A DNA stretch of 64,000 nucleotides from Bacteroidales bacterium (GTDB lineage: Bacteria; Bacteroidota; Bacteroidia; Bacteroidales; WCHB1-69), in assembly GCA_017540505.1 (NCBI GenBank), contig JAFYAW010000041.1, forward strand, positions 1 through 64,000, written 5' to 3'. Numbering within the stretch: the first letter of the stretch is position 1; every line of letters begins with the position of its first letter. The notes under the pieces were generated by a model, which was not told where the DNA came from, searched no databases, and saw only the letters and a program-made list of their open reading frames with translations. The position numbers were made by a program, and so were the translations under genes. Positions 9,302 to 16,352 of the stretch are shown here, piece after piece.

Positions 9302-10604
9302 TGTTGTTTGCTATGTTGATAATAAAATTGGCAATAATAACACCCAAGATGGGGATGGTGACGTTGTAGCGCACGGAAAAGGCCAGATAGGCGATGAAGG
9401 TCATCAGATAGAGGAGTCCGCAGGAGCCGATCCAGCGGATGAAGCCGAGAAGAAGTTGGCGGATCCGTGATTGTGCTGCCCATTCGCCATGGGCTACGCG
9501 GTTGATGAAAAACAGGAAGTAGAAGATGGCCGCATAAAACACGAACATGAGGATGATGAAGGGCCAGTGCAGCAGATGATGTCCGTCGCGCAGATGCAGG
9601 AAGGCCAGCCATGTGAGGTAGGCGCCCGGCATCGGCCCTGCGTAGGTGTCGTGCATGTCATTCTCGAAATTGGCCACAATCAGGTATTTGTCCTTGTAGT
9701 CCTCGGCCAGGTTGCGTCCCTCCAAGGATATAATGTCGGCTCCGAGGTCTTCGTAGAAGTTGTAGATGAATCCCGGGCCCTCTTCCATGACCGGGGCATC
9801 CATTTTGTTGTAGATATTGCCTCGTATGGCCAGCATTGGGGAGTTAGTGCAGAGGAGTCCGCAGCTGGTATAAAGGGGCCAGCGGCGGAAACGTTTTATG
9901 GAGGTGGGCTGGTGCCGCGTGTCGTCGTACATCTTCAACGCCAACGAAGGCCCGCCGTCCTGTAAGAAGGTGTATCGCGAGAAGTTGCGCGCAAAGCCCA
10001 GCTGGGCATAATCCGACATGCCGGTTTTTCCCCGCAGACTGTCAAAGGCAAGCTCATAGTTGTCCCACGCATCGTTGGTGTGGTGCGCGATGGCGATGTC
10101 GCGCATACGGCATATCTGACGGAAAAGGAGCGTGTCAACCGGGGTGGTGAGCCCTTTCTCAAAGCGGATGTCCAGGAGTATGTATTTGTATCGCACGTTG
10201 TCACGTTCCAGCATCTGCAAGAATGCCAGCAGCTTGGCACGGTCGGTGATGTCGATGTTGCCGGCAGTGCTGTCCCGCGGGTCAATGCTGACCAGCTGGC
10301 GGTCGTGGCTGATGTTTATGAAGCTGGCCTCCTCGTTGTCGGTTGTCCCTTCCGTGTTGAAAGGCCACTCCAACAGATAGTATAGGAGCGACTTTTCCAT
10401 GAGGTTATACGGTTGGTTTTCAACAATATAACAACAGACACTCAAGATAAGTGCACCCAAAAGGGCGAACCCGAGGTTGCCTAACTTATGGAAGTTGACA
10501 TGTCGGAGCAGACGTTTACACCCGTCATGCACATTCCGTGCCCATAGGGAGACCCGATGGACAACTCGCTTGAATACAGATGGCTGTCGGGGGTGTCTGC
10601 GCAT
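9252..10604 (-). CDS. CHASE2-like extracytoplasmic sensor membrane protein without an attached output domain
   Basis: 450 residues. A basic N-terminus precedes one membrane segment (~43-62). A large extracytoplasmic region (~65-345) follows, with CHASE2-like signatures: FINISHDRQLVSID, then DITDRAKLLAFLQML and YKYILLDIRFEKG. Three further hydrophobic segments lie at ~347-368, ~393-412 and ~415-435. CHASE2 is normally a ligand-sensing domain in front of a cyclase, kinase or GGDEF domain; here the protein ends soon after the last helix, so no output domain is attached. The next gene, overlapping by 50 bp, is a caspase, which could be the output. Assignment to CHASE2 rests on motif resemblance only. 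The gene starts 18 bp after the threonine dehydrogenase stop. Confidence 0.62.
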   Translation of the reverse strand: MRRHPRQPSVFKRVVHRVSLWARNVHDGCKRLLRHVNFHKLGNLGFALLGALILSVCCYIVENQPYNLMEKSLLYYLLEWPFNTEGTTDNEEASFINISHDRQLVSIDPRDSTAGNIDITDRAKLLAFLQMLERDNVRYKYILLDIRFEKGLTTPVDTLLFRQICRMRDIAIAHHTNDAWDNYELAFDSLRGKTGMSDYAQLGFARNFSRYTFLQDGGPSLALKMYDDTRHQPTSIKRFRRWPLYTSCGLLCTNSPMLAIRGNIYNKMDAPVMEEGPGFIYNFYEDLGADIISLEGRNLAEDYKDKYLIVANFENDMHDTYAGPMPGAYLTWLAFLHLRDGHHLLHWPFIILMFVFYAAIFYFLFFINRVAHGEWAAQSRIRQLLLGFIRWIGSCGLLYLMTFIAYLAFSVRYNVTIPILGVIIANFIINIANNNEKKSHTSGLDAAPAA

Positions 10605-10622
10605 GAGGCGTGGTGTATGTTC

Positions 10623-11576
10623 CTATTTCCGGTAGCGCTCACCCAGAACCTTGAGCATGTCCACGGTCATGGAGGCGAGATCGTAAGTGGGCTTGAAGCC
10701 CCACTCCTCGCGGGCGCAGTGGTCGTCCATCTGGTTGGGCCATGAGTCGGCGATATTCTGCCGCAACTCATCGTACTGGTATTCCATCTGGAAATCAGGG
10801 ATGTGCTTCTTGATTTCGGCGTAAATCATTTCCGGCTCAAAGCTCATGGCCGTAATGTTGAATGAGTTGCGGTGTACGAGCTTTGTCGGGTCAGCCTCCA
10901 TGAGGTCGATGGCGGCCTTCAGGGCGTCGGGCATGTACATCATGTCCATATAGGTTCCTTTGGCGATGGGGCAGACGAATTTCTCGCCTTTCACGGCGGC
11001 GTAGTATATCTCAACGGCATAGTCGGTGGTGCCGCCGCCGGGCAGGGTGACGTTGGAGATCAGTCCCGGGAAACGCACGGAGCGGGTGTCCACGCCGAAA
11101 CGTTTGAAGTAGTAGTCGCTCAGCAGCTCACCCGTGACCTTGGTGACGCCGTAGATGGTCTTGGGCCGCTGGATGGTGTCCTGCGGGGTCATGTCGTGCG
11201 GGGTGTCCGGACCGAAGGCTCCGATGGAGCTCGGTGTGAACAGGGAGCATCCCATCTCGCGGGAGACTTCCAGACAGTTGAGCAGGGCACCCACGCCCAC
11301 GTTCCATCCCAACATGGGGTTGGCCTCCGCCTTCGCGGAGAGAATGGCGGCCAGGTTGTAAATGGCGTCGATGTTGTACTTCTTGACAGCATCGGCGATG
11401 TCCTGGGCGTTGGTGGCGTCAATCTTGCAGGAAGGGCCGGCATCAGCCAGGTCGCCTTTCAACGGGTAAATCATGTCCGCGGCAACAACGTTGTCGGTAC
11501 CATACTGTTTGCGTAATGCGGGTGTCAGCTCGGAACCAATCTGTCCGCAGGCACCAATGACTAATATCTTTTTCAT
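10623..11576 (-). CDS. tdh: L-threonine 3-dehydrogenase, NAD-dependent epimerase-like (SDR) type
   Basis: 317 residues with an extended-SDR Rossmann fold: nucleotide loop GACGQIG at residues 8-14, catalytic YGVTK near residue 143, and substrate-loop features of the short-chain threonine dehydrogenases (SSIGAFGPDTP, FPGLIS, GTYMDMMYMPDAL). It oxidises L-threonine to 2-amino-3-ketobutyrate in the cytoplasm, the first step of threonine breakdown to glycine and acetyl-CoA. The partner ligase (kbl) is not nearby. It is the first gene after a TACTTTTG promoter and lies only 18 bp before the CHASE2-like gene, so the caspase cassette may be read from this promoter. Confidence 0.88.
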   Translation of the reverse strand: MKKILVIGACGQIGSELTPALRKQYGTDNVVAADMIYPLKGDLADAGPSCKIDATNAQDIADAVKKYNIDAIYNLAAILSAKAEANPMLGWNVGVGALLNCLEVSREMGCSLFTPSSIGAFGPDTPHDMTPQDTIQRPKTIYGVTKVTGELLSDYYFKRFGVDTRSVRFPGLISNVTLPGGGTTDYAVEIYYAAVKGEKFVCPIAKGTYMDMMYMPDALKAAIDLMEADPTKLVHRNSFNITAMSFEPEMIYAEIKKHIPDFQMEYQYDELRQNIADSWPNQMDDHCAREEWGFKPTYDLASMTVDMLKVLGERYRK

Positions 11577-11611
11577 CTGTGTTGGGTTTAGTTCTTTTCC
11601 AAAAAAGCGTG

Positions 11612-11619
11612 CAAAAGTA
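11612..11619 (-). promoter_or_regulatory. -7 promoter element (TACTTTTG) for threonine dehydrogenase
   Basis: TACTTTTG on the minus strand, 36 bp before the start at 11576. It sits back to back with the plus-strand element at 11641-11648, forming a compact divergent promoter region. Confidence 0.55.
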
Positions 11620-11640
11620 AAAAATATTTATTGTTTTTTG

Positions 11641-11648
11641 TACTTTTG
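11641..11648 (+). promoter_or_regulatory. -7 promoter element (TACTTTTG) for the ammonia-lyase
   Basis: TACTTTTG on the plus strand, 20 bp before the ATG at 11669. It matches the Bacteroidota TAnnTTTG consensus. Confidence 0.55.
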
Positions 11649-11668
11649 CGGCCTTAAAAATTTCAGGT

Positions 11669-13174
11669 ATGACATACGAAGAGATTATTGATGTGGTTTT
11701 CAGCGGGATGACGTTGGAGATGACCCCCAATGAGCAAGAAAAGATAGAGTCCGCATATACTTTTTTGAAAGATTTCGCCCGCGACAAGGTGATATATGGC
11801 ATCAACACCGGTTTCGGTCCGATGGCACAATACCGTATCGATGACAAGGATCTGCTGGCCTTACAGTATAATATCATCCGTTCGCATGCCACGGGTGCGG
11901 GCAAGCCTTTAGAAACGATTTATGTGCGTGCTGCCATGCTGGCCCGCTATCTTACCTTCGTGTCCGGCAACTCCGGTGTGCATCTTGACACGGTCCGCGC
12001 CTTCCAAACCTTCATCAACAAGGGCGTCTATCCGTTTGTGCCCGAGCATGGCAGCGTGGGCGCCAGTGGCGACTTGGTGCAGTTAGCCCATGTGGCGCTG
12101 ACGCTGATAGGGGAGGGATATGTGTTTTACAACGGGGAGAAACGCCCCACCGCCGAGGTGCTCCGCGAACTCGGCATCCAGCCCTTGCGTATGTACATCC
12201 GCGATGGCCTCTCCATCGTGAACGGCACCGCCGTGATGAGTGGCATCGGAATGGTTAATCTCTATTATGCCCAGAAGCTCTTCGACTGGTCGCTGATTTT
12301 TTCCACGATGATGAATGAGATCGCTTCCTCATACGACGACTGTTTCTCGCAGGAACTCAATGGGATGAAACACCATGAGGGTCAGCATTATGTGGCTGCC
12401 GAGATGCGCCGCATAGCTGCCGGTTCCCGTTGCTTCAAGGACCGCCAGGCGGAACTCTACCAGCAACAGCACCAGGAGTCCTATTTCGGCAATGAGGTCA
12501 AGGTGCAGCCCTACTATTCGCTGCGCTGTGTGCCGCAGATTCTCGGTCCGGTGTACGACGAGCTGGTCAACGCGCGCAAAGTATTGGTGAACGAGTACAA
12601 CTCCGTGGATGACAATCCTGTGTTGGATGTCGCAACCCGCAACGTGTATCATGGTGGCAATTTCCACGGCGATTATGTGTCCTTTGAGATGGACAAGCTG
12701 AAGATTGCGGTGACGATGATGACTATGCTCTCGGAGCGGCAGCTTAACTACCTGTTCCATGATCGCATCAACGGCATCCTGCCGCCCTTTGTGAACCTCG
12801 GCCACCTCGGTTTGAACTACGGTCTGCAGGCCGCGCAGTTCACCGCCACCTCCACCACCGCTGAGTCGCAGACGCTGTCTAACCCCGTATGTGTGCACAG
12901 CATCCCGAACAACAACGACAACCAGGATGTGGTCTCCATGGGCACCAACTCGGCCCTGTTGGCCCGCCGCGTGATCGACAACGGCTATCAGGTGGCTGCC
13001 ATCCAATGCATGGCCTTGGTGCAGGCTGTGGACTGCCTCAAGATCCAGGACAAGCTCTCGCCGGTCACCCGCAAATTCTATGACGAGGTGCGTGCCATCG
13101 TGCCCGCTTTTGTGGAGGATACGCCCAAATACGAAGAGATAGAGCATCTGCAGGCGTATTTGAAAGACAATTAA
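11669..13174 (+). CDS. Aromatic amino acid ammonia-lyase (HAL/TAL family; resembles tyrosine ammonia-lyase)
   Basis: 501 residues. The MIO cofactor forms from A132-S133-G134 within GSVGASGDL; the catalytic Tyr is in VIYGINTGFG (residue 43). The family deaminates His, Tyr or Phe without hydrolysis. The substrate-selectivity pair is Ser72-His73 (RSHATGAG), seen in HAL and in Flavobacterium-type TAL, and it rules out a PAL-like pair. Several stretches match what I remember of the characterised F. johnsoniae TAL: GFGPMAQYRI, QFTATSTTAESQ and VHSIPNNNDNQD. In the TTAESQ stretch typical HALs have a different, Glu-containing sequence. No other hut genes are adjacent, which also weakens a histidine-catabolism role. 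The product would then be p-coumarate. The gene converges on the Rpn gene with overlapping stops. Confidence 0.85.
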   Translation: MTYEEIIDVVFSGMTLEMTPNEQEKIESAYTFLKDFARDKVIYGINTGFGPMAQYRIDDKDLLALQYNIIRSHATGAGKPLETIYVRAAMLARYLTFVSGNSGVHLDTVRAFQTFINKGVYPFVPEHGSVGASGDLVQLAHVALTLIGEGYVFYNGEKRPTAEVLRELGIQPLRMYIRDGLSIVNGTAVMSGIGMVNLYYAQKLFDWSLIFSTMMNEIASSYDDCFSQELNGMKHHEGQHYVAAEMRRIAAGSRCFKDRQAELYQQQHQESYFGNEVKVQPYYSLRCVPQILGPVYDELVNARKVLVNEYNSVDDNPVLDVATRNVYHGGNFHGDYVSFEMDKLKIAVTMMTMLSERQLNYLFHDRINGILPPFVNLGHLGLNYGLQAAQFTATSTTAESQTLSNPVCVHSIPNNNDNQDVVSMGTNSALLARRVIDNGYQVAAIQCMALVQAVDCLKIQDKLSPVTRKFYDEVRAIVPAFVEDTPKYEEIEHLQAYLKDN

Positions 13175-14082
13175 TAATTGATCACCTCCTCTTCTGTCAA
13201 GCCGGTCACCTCTGCCACGAGAGATGGCGGTAATCCTTTGTTAAGCATCTTGAGTACGAGTTGGTGCCTCTCCTGTTGGATTCCTTGTTGTACTCCTTGC
13301 TCGACTCCTATTACTATACCTCTCTCTATTCCTTTTGCCATACCTCTCTCCATTCCTTCCTGTATGCCGGCGTCGCGCAGGGTGGCTTCAATGCTCACAG
13401 CGTCCCAGTAGCGGTCGTACAGGTAGCGCTCCTCCTCCGAGTAGTTGATGGCCTCTAGCAGCTCGATGGCCTTGCCGACCTCGGGGTCCGCCAACAGATC
13501 CTCTGCCGGTTTCCGGGTGTTTTCCGTCAGCTCCGTGAAGTAGCGCATCCACAGGTCCCGTTTGCTGTTTCCCTTTACGTTGAGTTTCCGGTATTTGTCC
13601 ATTTCCGCGAAGACGATGTGCAGGCCCTCGATCACGAGGTCCGAGTGGTACTGGTGCACGATCCGGTACGGGTGGTACCACTCCGTGAGGCCCGGATGGC
13701 TGTTGCCGTTGACGAAGTTGAGGGAATAGACGGGCTGTAGCATCTTGTAGGTGCGCCCTTTGCCGAGCTGGTTGACGTAGGCCTTGGAAGCGTTGAAGAG
13801 CACCCGTTGGTAGAAATCCTCCGGCCAGTTGATCTGCATCTCCACTAAGAACTGCACGCCGGAGGAGTCCCGGCAGCAGACGTCCACGATGCTGTTCTTG
13901 CGGGCGGGCGTTTCGGGCATGAGTTCGGGTGAGATGTATTCGAGGCTCTCGACCTTGCGTCCCTCTTCCAGTGGCAGGAAGGCGTTGAGGAGGCTGGCGG
14001 CCAGATCGATGTTCTTCCCGAAGATGCGGTGGAAGGTTACGTCCGTGATGGGACTGTAATATTTTATGATGTTTGGATACAT
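13171..14082 (-). CDS. Rpn-family PD-(D/E)XK nuclease / putative transposase
   Basis: 303 residues. The N-terminus (SPITDVTFHRIFG) is typical of this family. The PD-(D/E)XK core is visible as NSIVDVCC (Asp), then QFLVEMQ (E-x-Q) around residues 62-85. The C-terminal third ends in the characteristic Gly/Glu-rich helical tail with repeating GMERGMAKGIERG-type units, then a short helix-turn motif (LVAEVTGLTEEEV). Relatives promote recombination by cutting DNA and are often listed as transposases, though they move little. No inverted repeats or target duplications are visible next to it. Its stop codon overlaps the ammonia-lyase stop in the shared TTAA at 13171-13174. Confidence 0.85.
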   Translation of the reverse strand: MYPNIIKYYSPITDVTFHRIFGKNIDLAASLLNAFLPLEEGRKVESLEYISPELMPETPARKNSIVDVCCRDSSGVQFLVEMQINWPEDFYQRVLFNASKAYVNQLGKGRTYKMLQPVYSLNFVNGNSHPGLTEWYHPYRIVHQYHSDLVIEGLHIVFAEMDKYRKLNVKGNSKRDLWMRYFTELTENTRKPAEDLLADPEVGKAIELLEAINYSEEERYLYDRYWDAVSIEATLRDAGIQEGMERGMAKGIERGIVIGVEQGVQQGIQQERHQLVLKMLNKGLPPSLVAEVTGLTEEEVINY

Positions 14083-14110
14083 ATTAATTTTTATTTAATG
14101 TTTAACACGG

Positions 14111-14118
14111 CAAAGATA
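14111..14118 (-). promoter_or_regulatory. -7 promoter element (TATCTTTG) for the Rpn nuclease
   Basis: TATCTTTG on the minus strand, 29 bp before the ATG at 14082. Confidence 0.55.
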
Positions 14119-14292
14119 TGACAAAAGGCTACGCTTGTCAAGTGGTGTTGCTAAATTTTTTAATATTGAAAATCAAGTAGATAAAAATTTTTAGAAATTA
14201 TTTTACAATCAAATGTTAATTTTGTGATGTTGTTTCGGATTTTTTTTGATGATTTGTCGTTATTCTGCATAACCAACCCAGACGAAAAGTTG

Positions 14293-14326
14293 AGAGATTA
14301 GAGTTTAGAGTATAGAGATTAGAGTT
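14293..14326. repeat. Short direct repeat in an AT-rich intergenic stretch
   Basis: The 13-mer AGAGATTAGAGTT occurs at 14293-14305 and again at 14314-14326 (21-bp spacing), with related GAGTTTAGAG text between. The stretch 14119-14480 has no credible gene; apart from this repeat it is AT-rich filler before the next promoter. Confidence 0.5.
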
Positions 14327-14484
14327 GAGAGAAGATCCGACAGTCAGCGACGCCCCATCTTAACTCCTTAGTTTCTTAACTTAATAACTACACCTCCAAC
14401 TCCCAATCCCGAACTCCTAATTCCTGTATTCCGATTTTTTTGCAATTTTTTTCCTCTCCCTGGTAAGACGAACGGAAAAATCAT

Positions 14485-14492
14485 TATTTTTG
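14485..14492 (+). promoter_or_regulatory. -7 promoter element (TATTTTTG) for a structured RNA
   Basis: TATTTTTG on the plus strand. No start codon with a plausible gene follows; instead a GC-rich, highly foldable stretch of about 320 bases ends in a terminator. This suggests a promoter for a non-coding RNA or a long leader. Confidence 0.5.
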
Positions 14493-14498
14493 CCACGC

Positions 14499-14815
14499 TG
14501 TTCGTTCCGAAGCCTGGGGGGGCGGAAGGCGGGCAGCAGACATATATAAAAGGCGTTGAGTCAGCGTCTTATCTGCGGCACCTTGAATCTCGCAAATTCA
14601 GAACCCATCCGCACGGTAAGGCAGTGTTCAATGTCCATGGTTTGTATATTCCGGCGCAGGTGCGCTTGTCGCGTGTCCGGCCAAACGGGTTCTCTTATTA
14701 TCCGTTCAGATATACATAACAGCGTGGGCTTCGGCATTGCTTATCCTCGGATGGTGGGCGATGCGAGAGCCCAAGGTGCGGGATGAGCGATGATTCAGAT
14801 TCCCGCGCTTTTTTT
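14499..14815 (+). ncRNA. Probable structured non-coding RNA or attenuating leader, family unassigned
   Basis: The GC-rich block after the TATTTTTG promoter contains many long-range pairings: TTCCG/CGGAA near the 5' end; AGAACCC (14600-14606) with GGGTTCT (14687-14693), enclosing GTTTG/CAAAC and CCGG/CCGG stems; then GGGCT and GCATTGC pairing with GCGATGC and AGCCC around 14725-14772. It ends with a strong intrinsic terminator. I looked for and did not find RNase P (GAGGAAAGTCC), tmRNA (tag frame, TTCGAnTCC arm) or SRP signatures. A 6S-like RNA is possible but unproved. Because the terminator lies 88 bp before the sigma factor start, it could instead be a regulated leader of that operon. Confidence 0.5.
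14776..14815 (+). terminator. Intrinsic terminator of the structured RNA
   Basis: Stem GTGCGGGA (14776-14783) with TCCCGCGC (14801-14808), 8 bp including one G-T pair and a 17-nt loop, followed by seven T. It separates the RNA from the sigma factor gene. Confidence 0.75.
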
Positions 14816-14903
14816 ATGTGGATTCGGATGTGTTTTTTGATCGGTTCGGGAATCGCCGAGTGGAAGGTTGCAGCTTACCCATAAAGGAGGACAAATAGAG
14901 CTT

Positions 14904-15476
14904 ATGGACCGCTTTAAAACGATGTCGGATACCAATCTTCTGAATTGGATTCTCGCCAATGACGAGAAGGCGATACTCTATTTTTTCTACGAGAAGTATT
15001 ACGGCGTTTTCGAGTATCACATATATCGGATTTTCCCATACGAGGTTGATGTGCAGGCATTGGTACATGAGTTCTTTCTCCACCTTGCCGAGGATGATTG
15101 GCGGCGCTTGCGTTCCTTTGATTCCGGCAAGGCTCAACTGAACACATGGGTTTCTGTGGTCTCCTTCCGTTTTTTCATGAATTTCAAAAAAAGGAAGATA
15201 GATTCCAATGGGCTTGTAACTATATATGAGCAGTGGGACGATAAAATCATGCAGTACAAACAGGAATGTCATAATCAGGTGAGACTGGATGTGAGGAAGG
15301 CTGTTAGTTGTCTGAAAAACAGCACCGAACGGGAAGTGGCCCAAGAACTGTTGTTGGACGGGGTTGACATACAAGAGGTTGCAAAGAGACATCAGCTATC
15401 CGTGGATTATGCCTATACGGTGAAGAGCAGAGCAATGGCACATTTAAGAAAAATGTTAAAAGATTACAGGTCATGA
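14904..15476 (+). CDS. ECF-type RNA polymerase sigma factor
   Basis: 190 residues from ATG 14904; an in-frame ATG at 14868 would add 12 residues, but the purine-rich AAGGAGG at 14884-14890 lies between the two, favouring 14904. Region 2-like sequence is at ~15-95 (AILYFFYEKYYGVF, LVHEFFLHLAEDDWRRLRSF, then TWVSVVSFRFFMNF) and a region 4 helix-turn-helix at ~135-185 (STEREVAQELLLDG, then IQEVAKRHQLSVDYAYTVKSRAMAHLRK). It should direct polymerase to a dedicated promoter set. Its last 4 bp (ATGA) overlap the start of the candidate anti-sigma gene, the usual coupling for such pairs, and it heads a run of exported proteins. Confidence 0.85.
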   Translation: MDRFKTMSDTNLLNWILANDEKAILYFFYEKYYGVFEYHIYRIFPYEVDVQALVHEFFLHLAEDDWRRLRSFDSGKAQLNTWVSVVSFRFFMNFKKRKIDSNGLVTIYEQWDDKIMQYKQECHNQVRLDVRKAVSCLKNSTEREVAQELLLDGVDIQEVAKRHQLSVDYAYTVKSRAMAHLRKMLKDYRS

Positions 15477-16339
15477 AGGAAATGAACATATCAGACGAGC
15501 TGTTTTCCAGATTCTTGGAGGGCAAGACGGACGAGCTTGAAGAGGCTCGCCTCCTTCAGGCTATGGAAGCGGAAGACCTTTCCTTGGAGGACTTGGCTGC
15601 TATTGGGGTAGCGGCCCAATTAGCGGATAATCCACCGCGGAAAAAGCCCGACATGGCAAAAGCTGAGGAACAGATCAGAGACACTCTCAATCGCGACATT
15701 CAGAAATCCTCAGACCTTTTTGTGCAGAAGCGGAAAGCACGGATGCGTGTCGTGTGGGCGATGGCAGCCTCATTGGCTATAGTCTTGGCGGTAGCCCTGT
15801 TCGTCCTCTTCCGACCCGATTCTACGGAACAGAAGTTTGTCCAAAACAACACTGACAGCTCTGCGGTTACAACCACCCAACCCAAAACAGATAAGAATTT
15901 GGCACAATCCAACACTTCATTGAAGAACTCTTCTGAATCCCCCAAATCTGCAGAAGAAAACAAGGAGGATATGACTGCTCCTGAGGTTAACTACAATTCC
16001 CAGGTGTTAGAGAAACAATATGCCCACACACAGACAGCCAACCTGTTGAAGGTGCTGAAGCCCGATAAGAATGATTATAGGGTGCTTTGCAAGAATTTGG
16101 AAAAAAGTCTCAACTTTGAATGGGAAACGGAAAATGTACAATCGTTGCGTCTTACGGTGAAGAATACGCAAGGCAAACTGATTGCGGAGACCAATGACCC
16201 ATCTGCGAAGCATTTTTCCCTGACATACAAAACCGTGTATCCCGAAAAGCAGTTGGACTGGCATCTTCAGGTGACTTTCCGGGATGGGAAGCAAGAGACT
16301 CGCAGCGGACAAGTTAAAATCGATTATCAAGTACAATAA
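15473..16339 (+). CDS. Single-pass membrane protein, candidate anti-sigma factor
   Basis: 288 residues. The N-terminal ~90 residues are cytoplasmic and acidic (ISDELFSRFLEGKTDELEEARL resembles the start of Bacteroidota anti-sigma and anti-sigma-like proteins). One membrane helix spans ~92-113. A Ser/Thr/Asn-rich periplasmic linker follows (~115-170), then a beta-rich domain (~185-288). There is no zinc-binding HxxxCxxC motif and no FecR domain, so it is not a classical ZAS or FecR protein. The role is inferred from the ATGA overlap with the sigma gene. The periplasmic domain could receive a signal from the caspase or the surface proteins encoded downstream. Confidence 0.65.
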   Translation: MKEMNISDELFSRFLEGKTDELEEARLLQAMEAEDLSLEDLAAIGVAAQLADNPPRKKPDMAKAEEQIRDTLNRDIQKSSDLFVQKRKARMRVVWAMAASLAIVLAVALFVLFRPDSTEQKFVQNNTDSSAVTTTQPKTDKNLAQSNTSLKNSSESPKSAEENKEDMTAPEVNYNSQVLEKQYAHTQTANLLKVLKPDKNDYRVLCKNLEKSLNFEWETENVQSLRLTVKNTQGKLIAETNDPSAKHFSLTYKTVYPEKQLDWHLQVTFRDGKQETRSGQVKIDYQVQ

Positions 16340-16352
16340 CAAAATATAATTT

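Noticed and set aside
10872..11516. Plus-strand frame opposite threonine dehydrogenase
   Set aside because: Low-complexity Gly/His/Val-rich translation, an antisense shadow.
12329..13147. Long antisense frame within the ammonia-lyase gene
   Set aside because: His/Val-rich composition typical of reading opposite to a GC-biased gene; no motifs, and the plus-strand enzyme is unambiguous.
13171..14082. Active insertion sequence around the Rpn gene
   Set aside because: No terminal inverted repeats or target duplication are visible, and the gene has an ordinary promoter.
14499..14815. Small protein genes within the structured RNA block
   Set aside because: The short frames (such as one at 14556-14786) have unconvincing composition, while the stems and terminator explain the block better.
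14499..14815. Calling the RNA rnpB, ssrA or ffs
   Set aside because: Signature sequences of RNase P, tmRNA and SRP RNA are not present; 6S remains possible but not shown.
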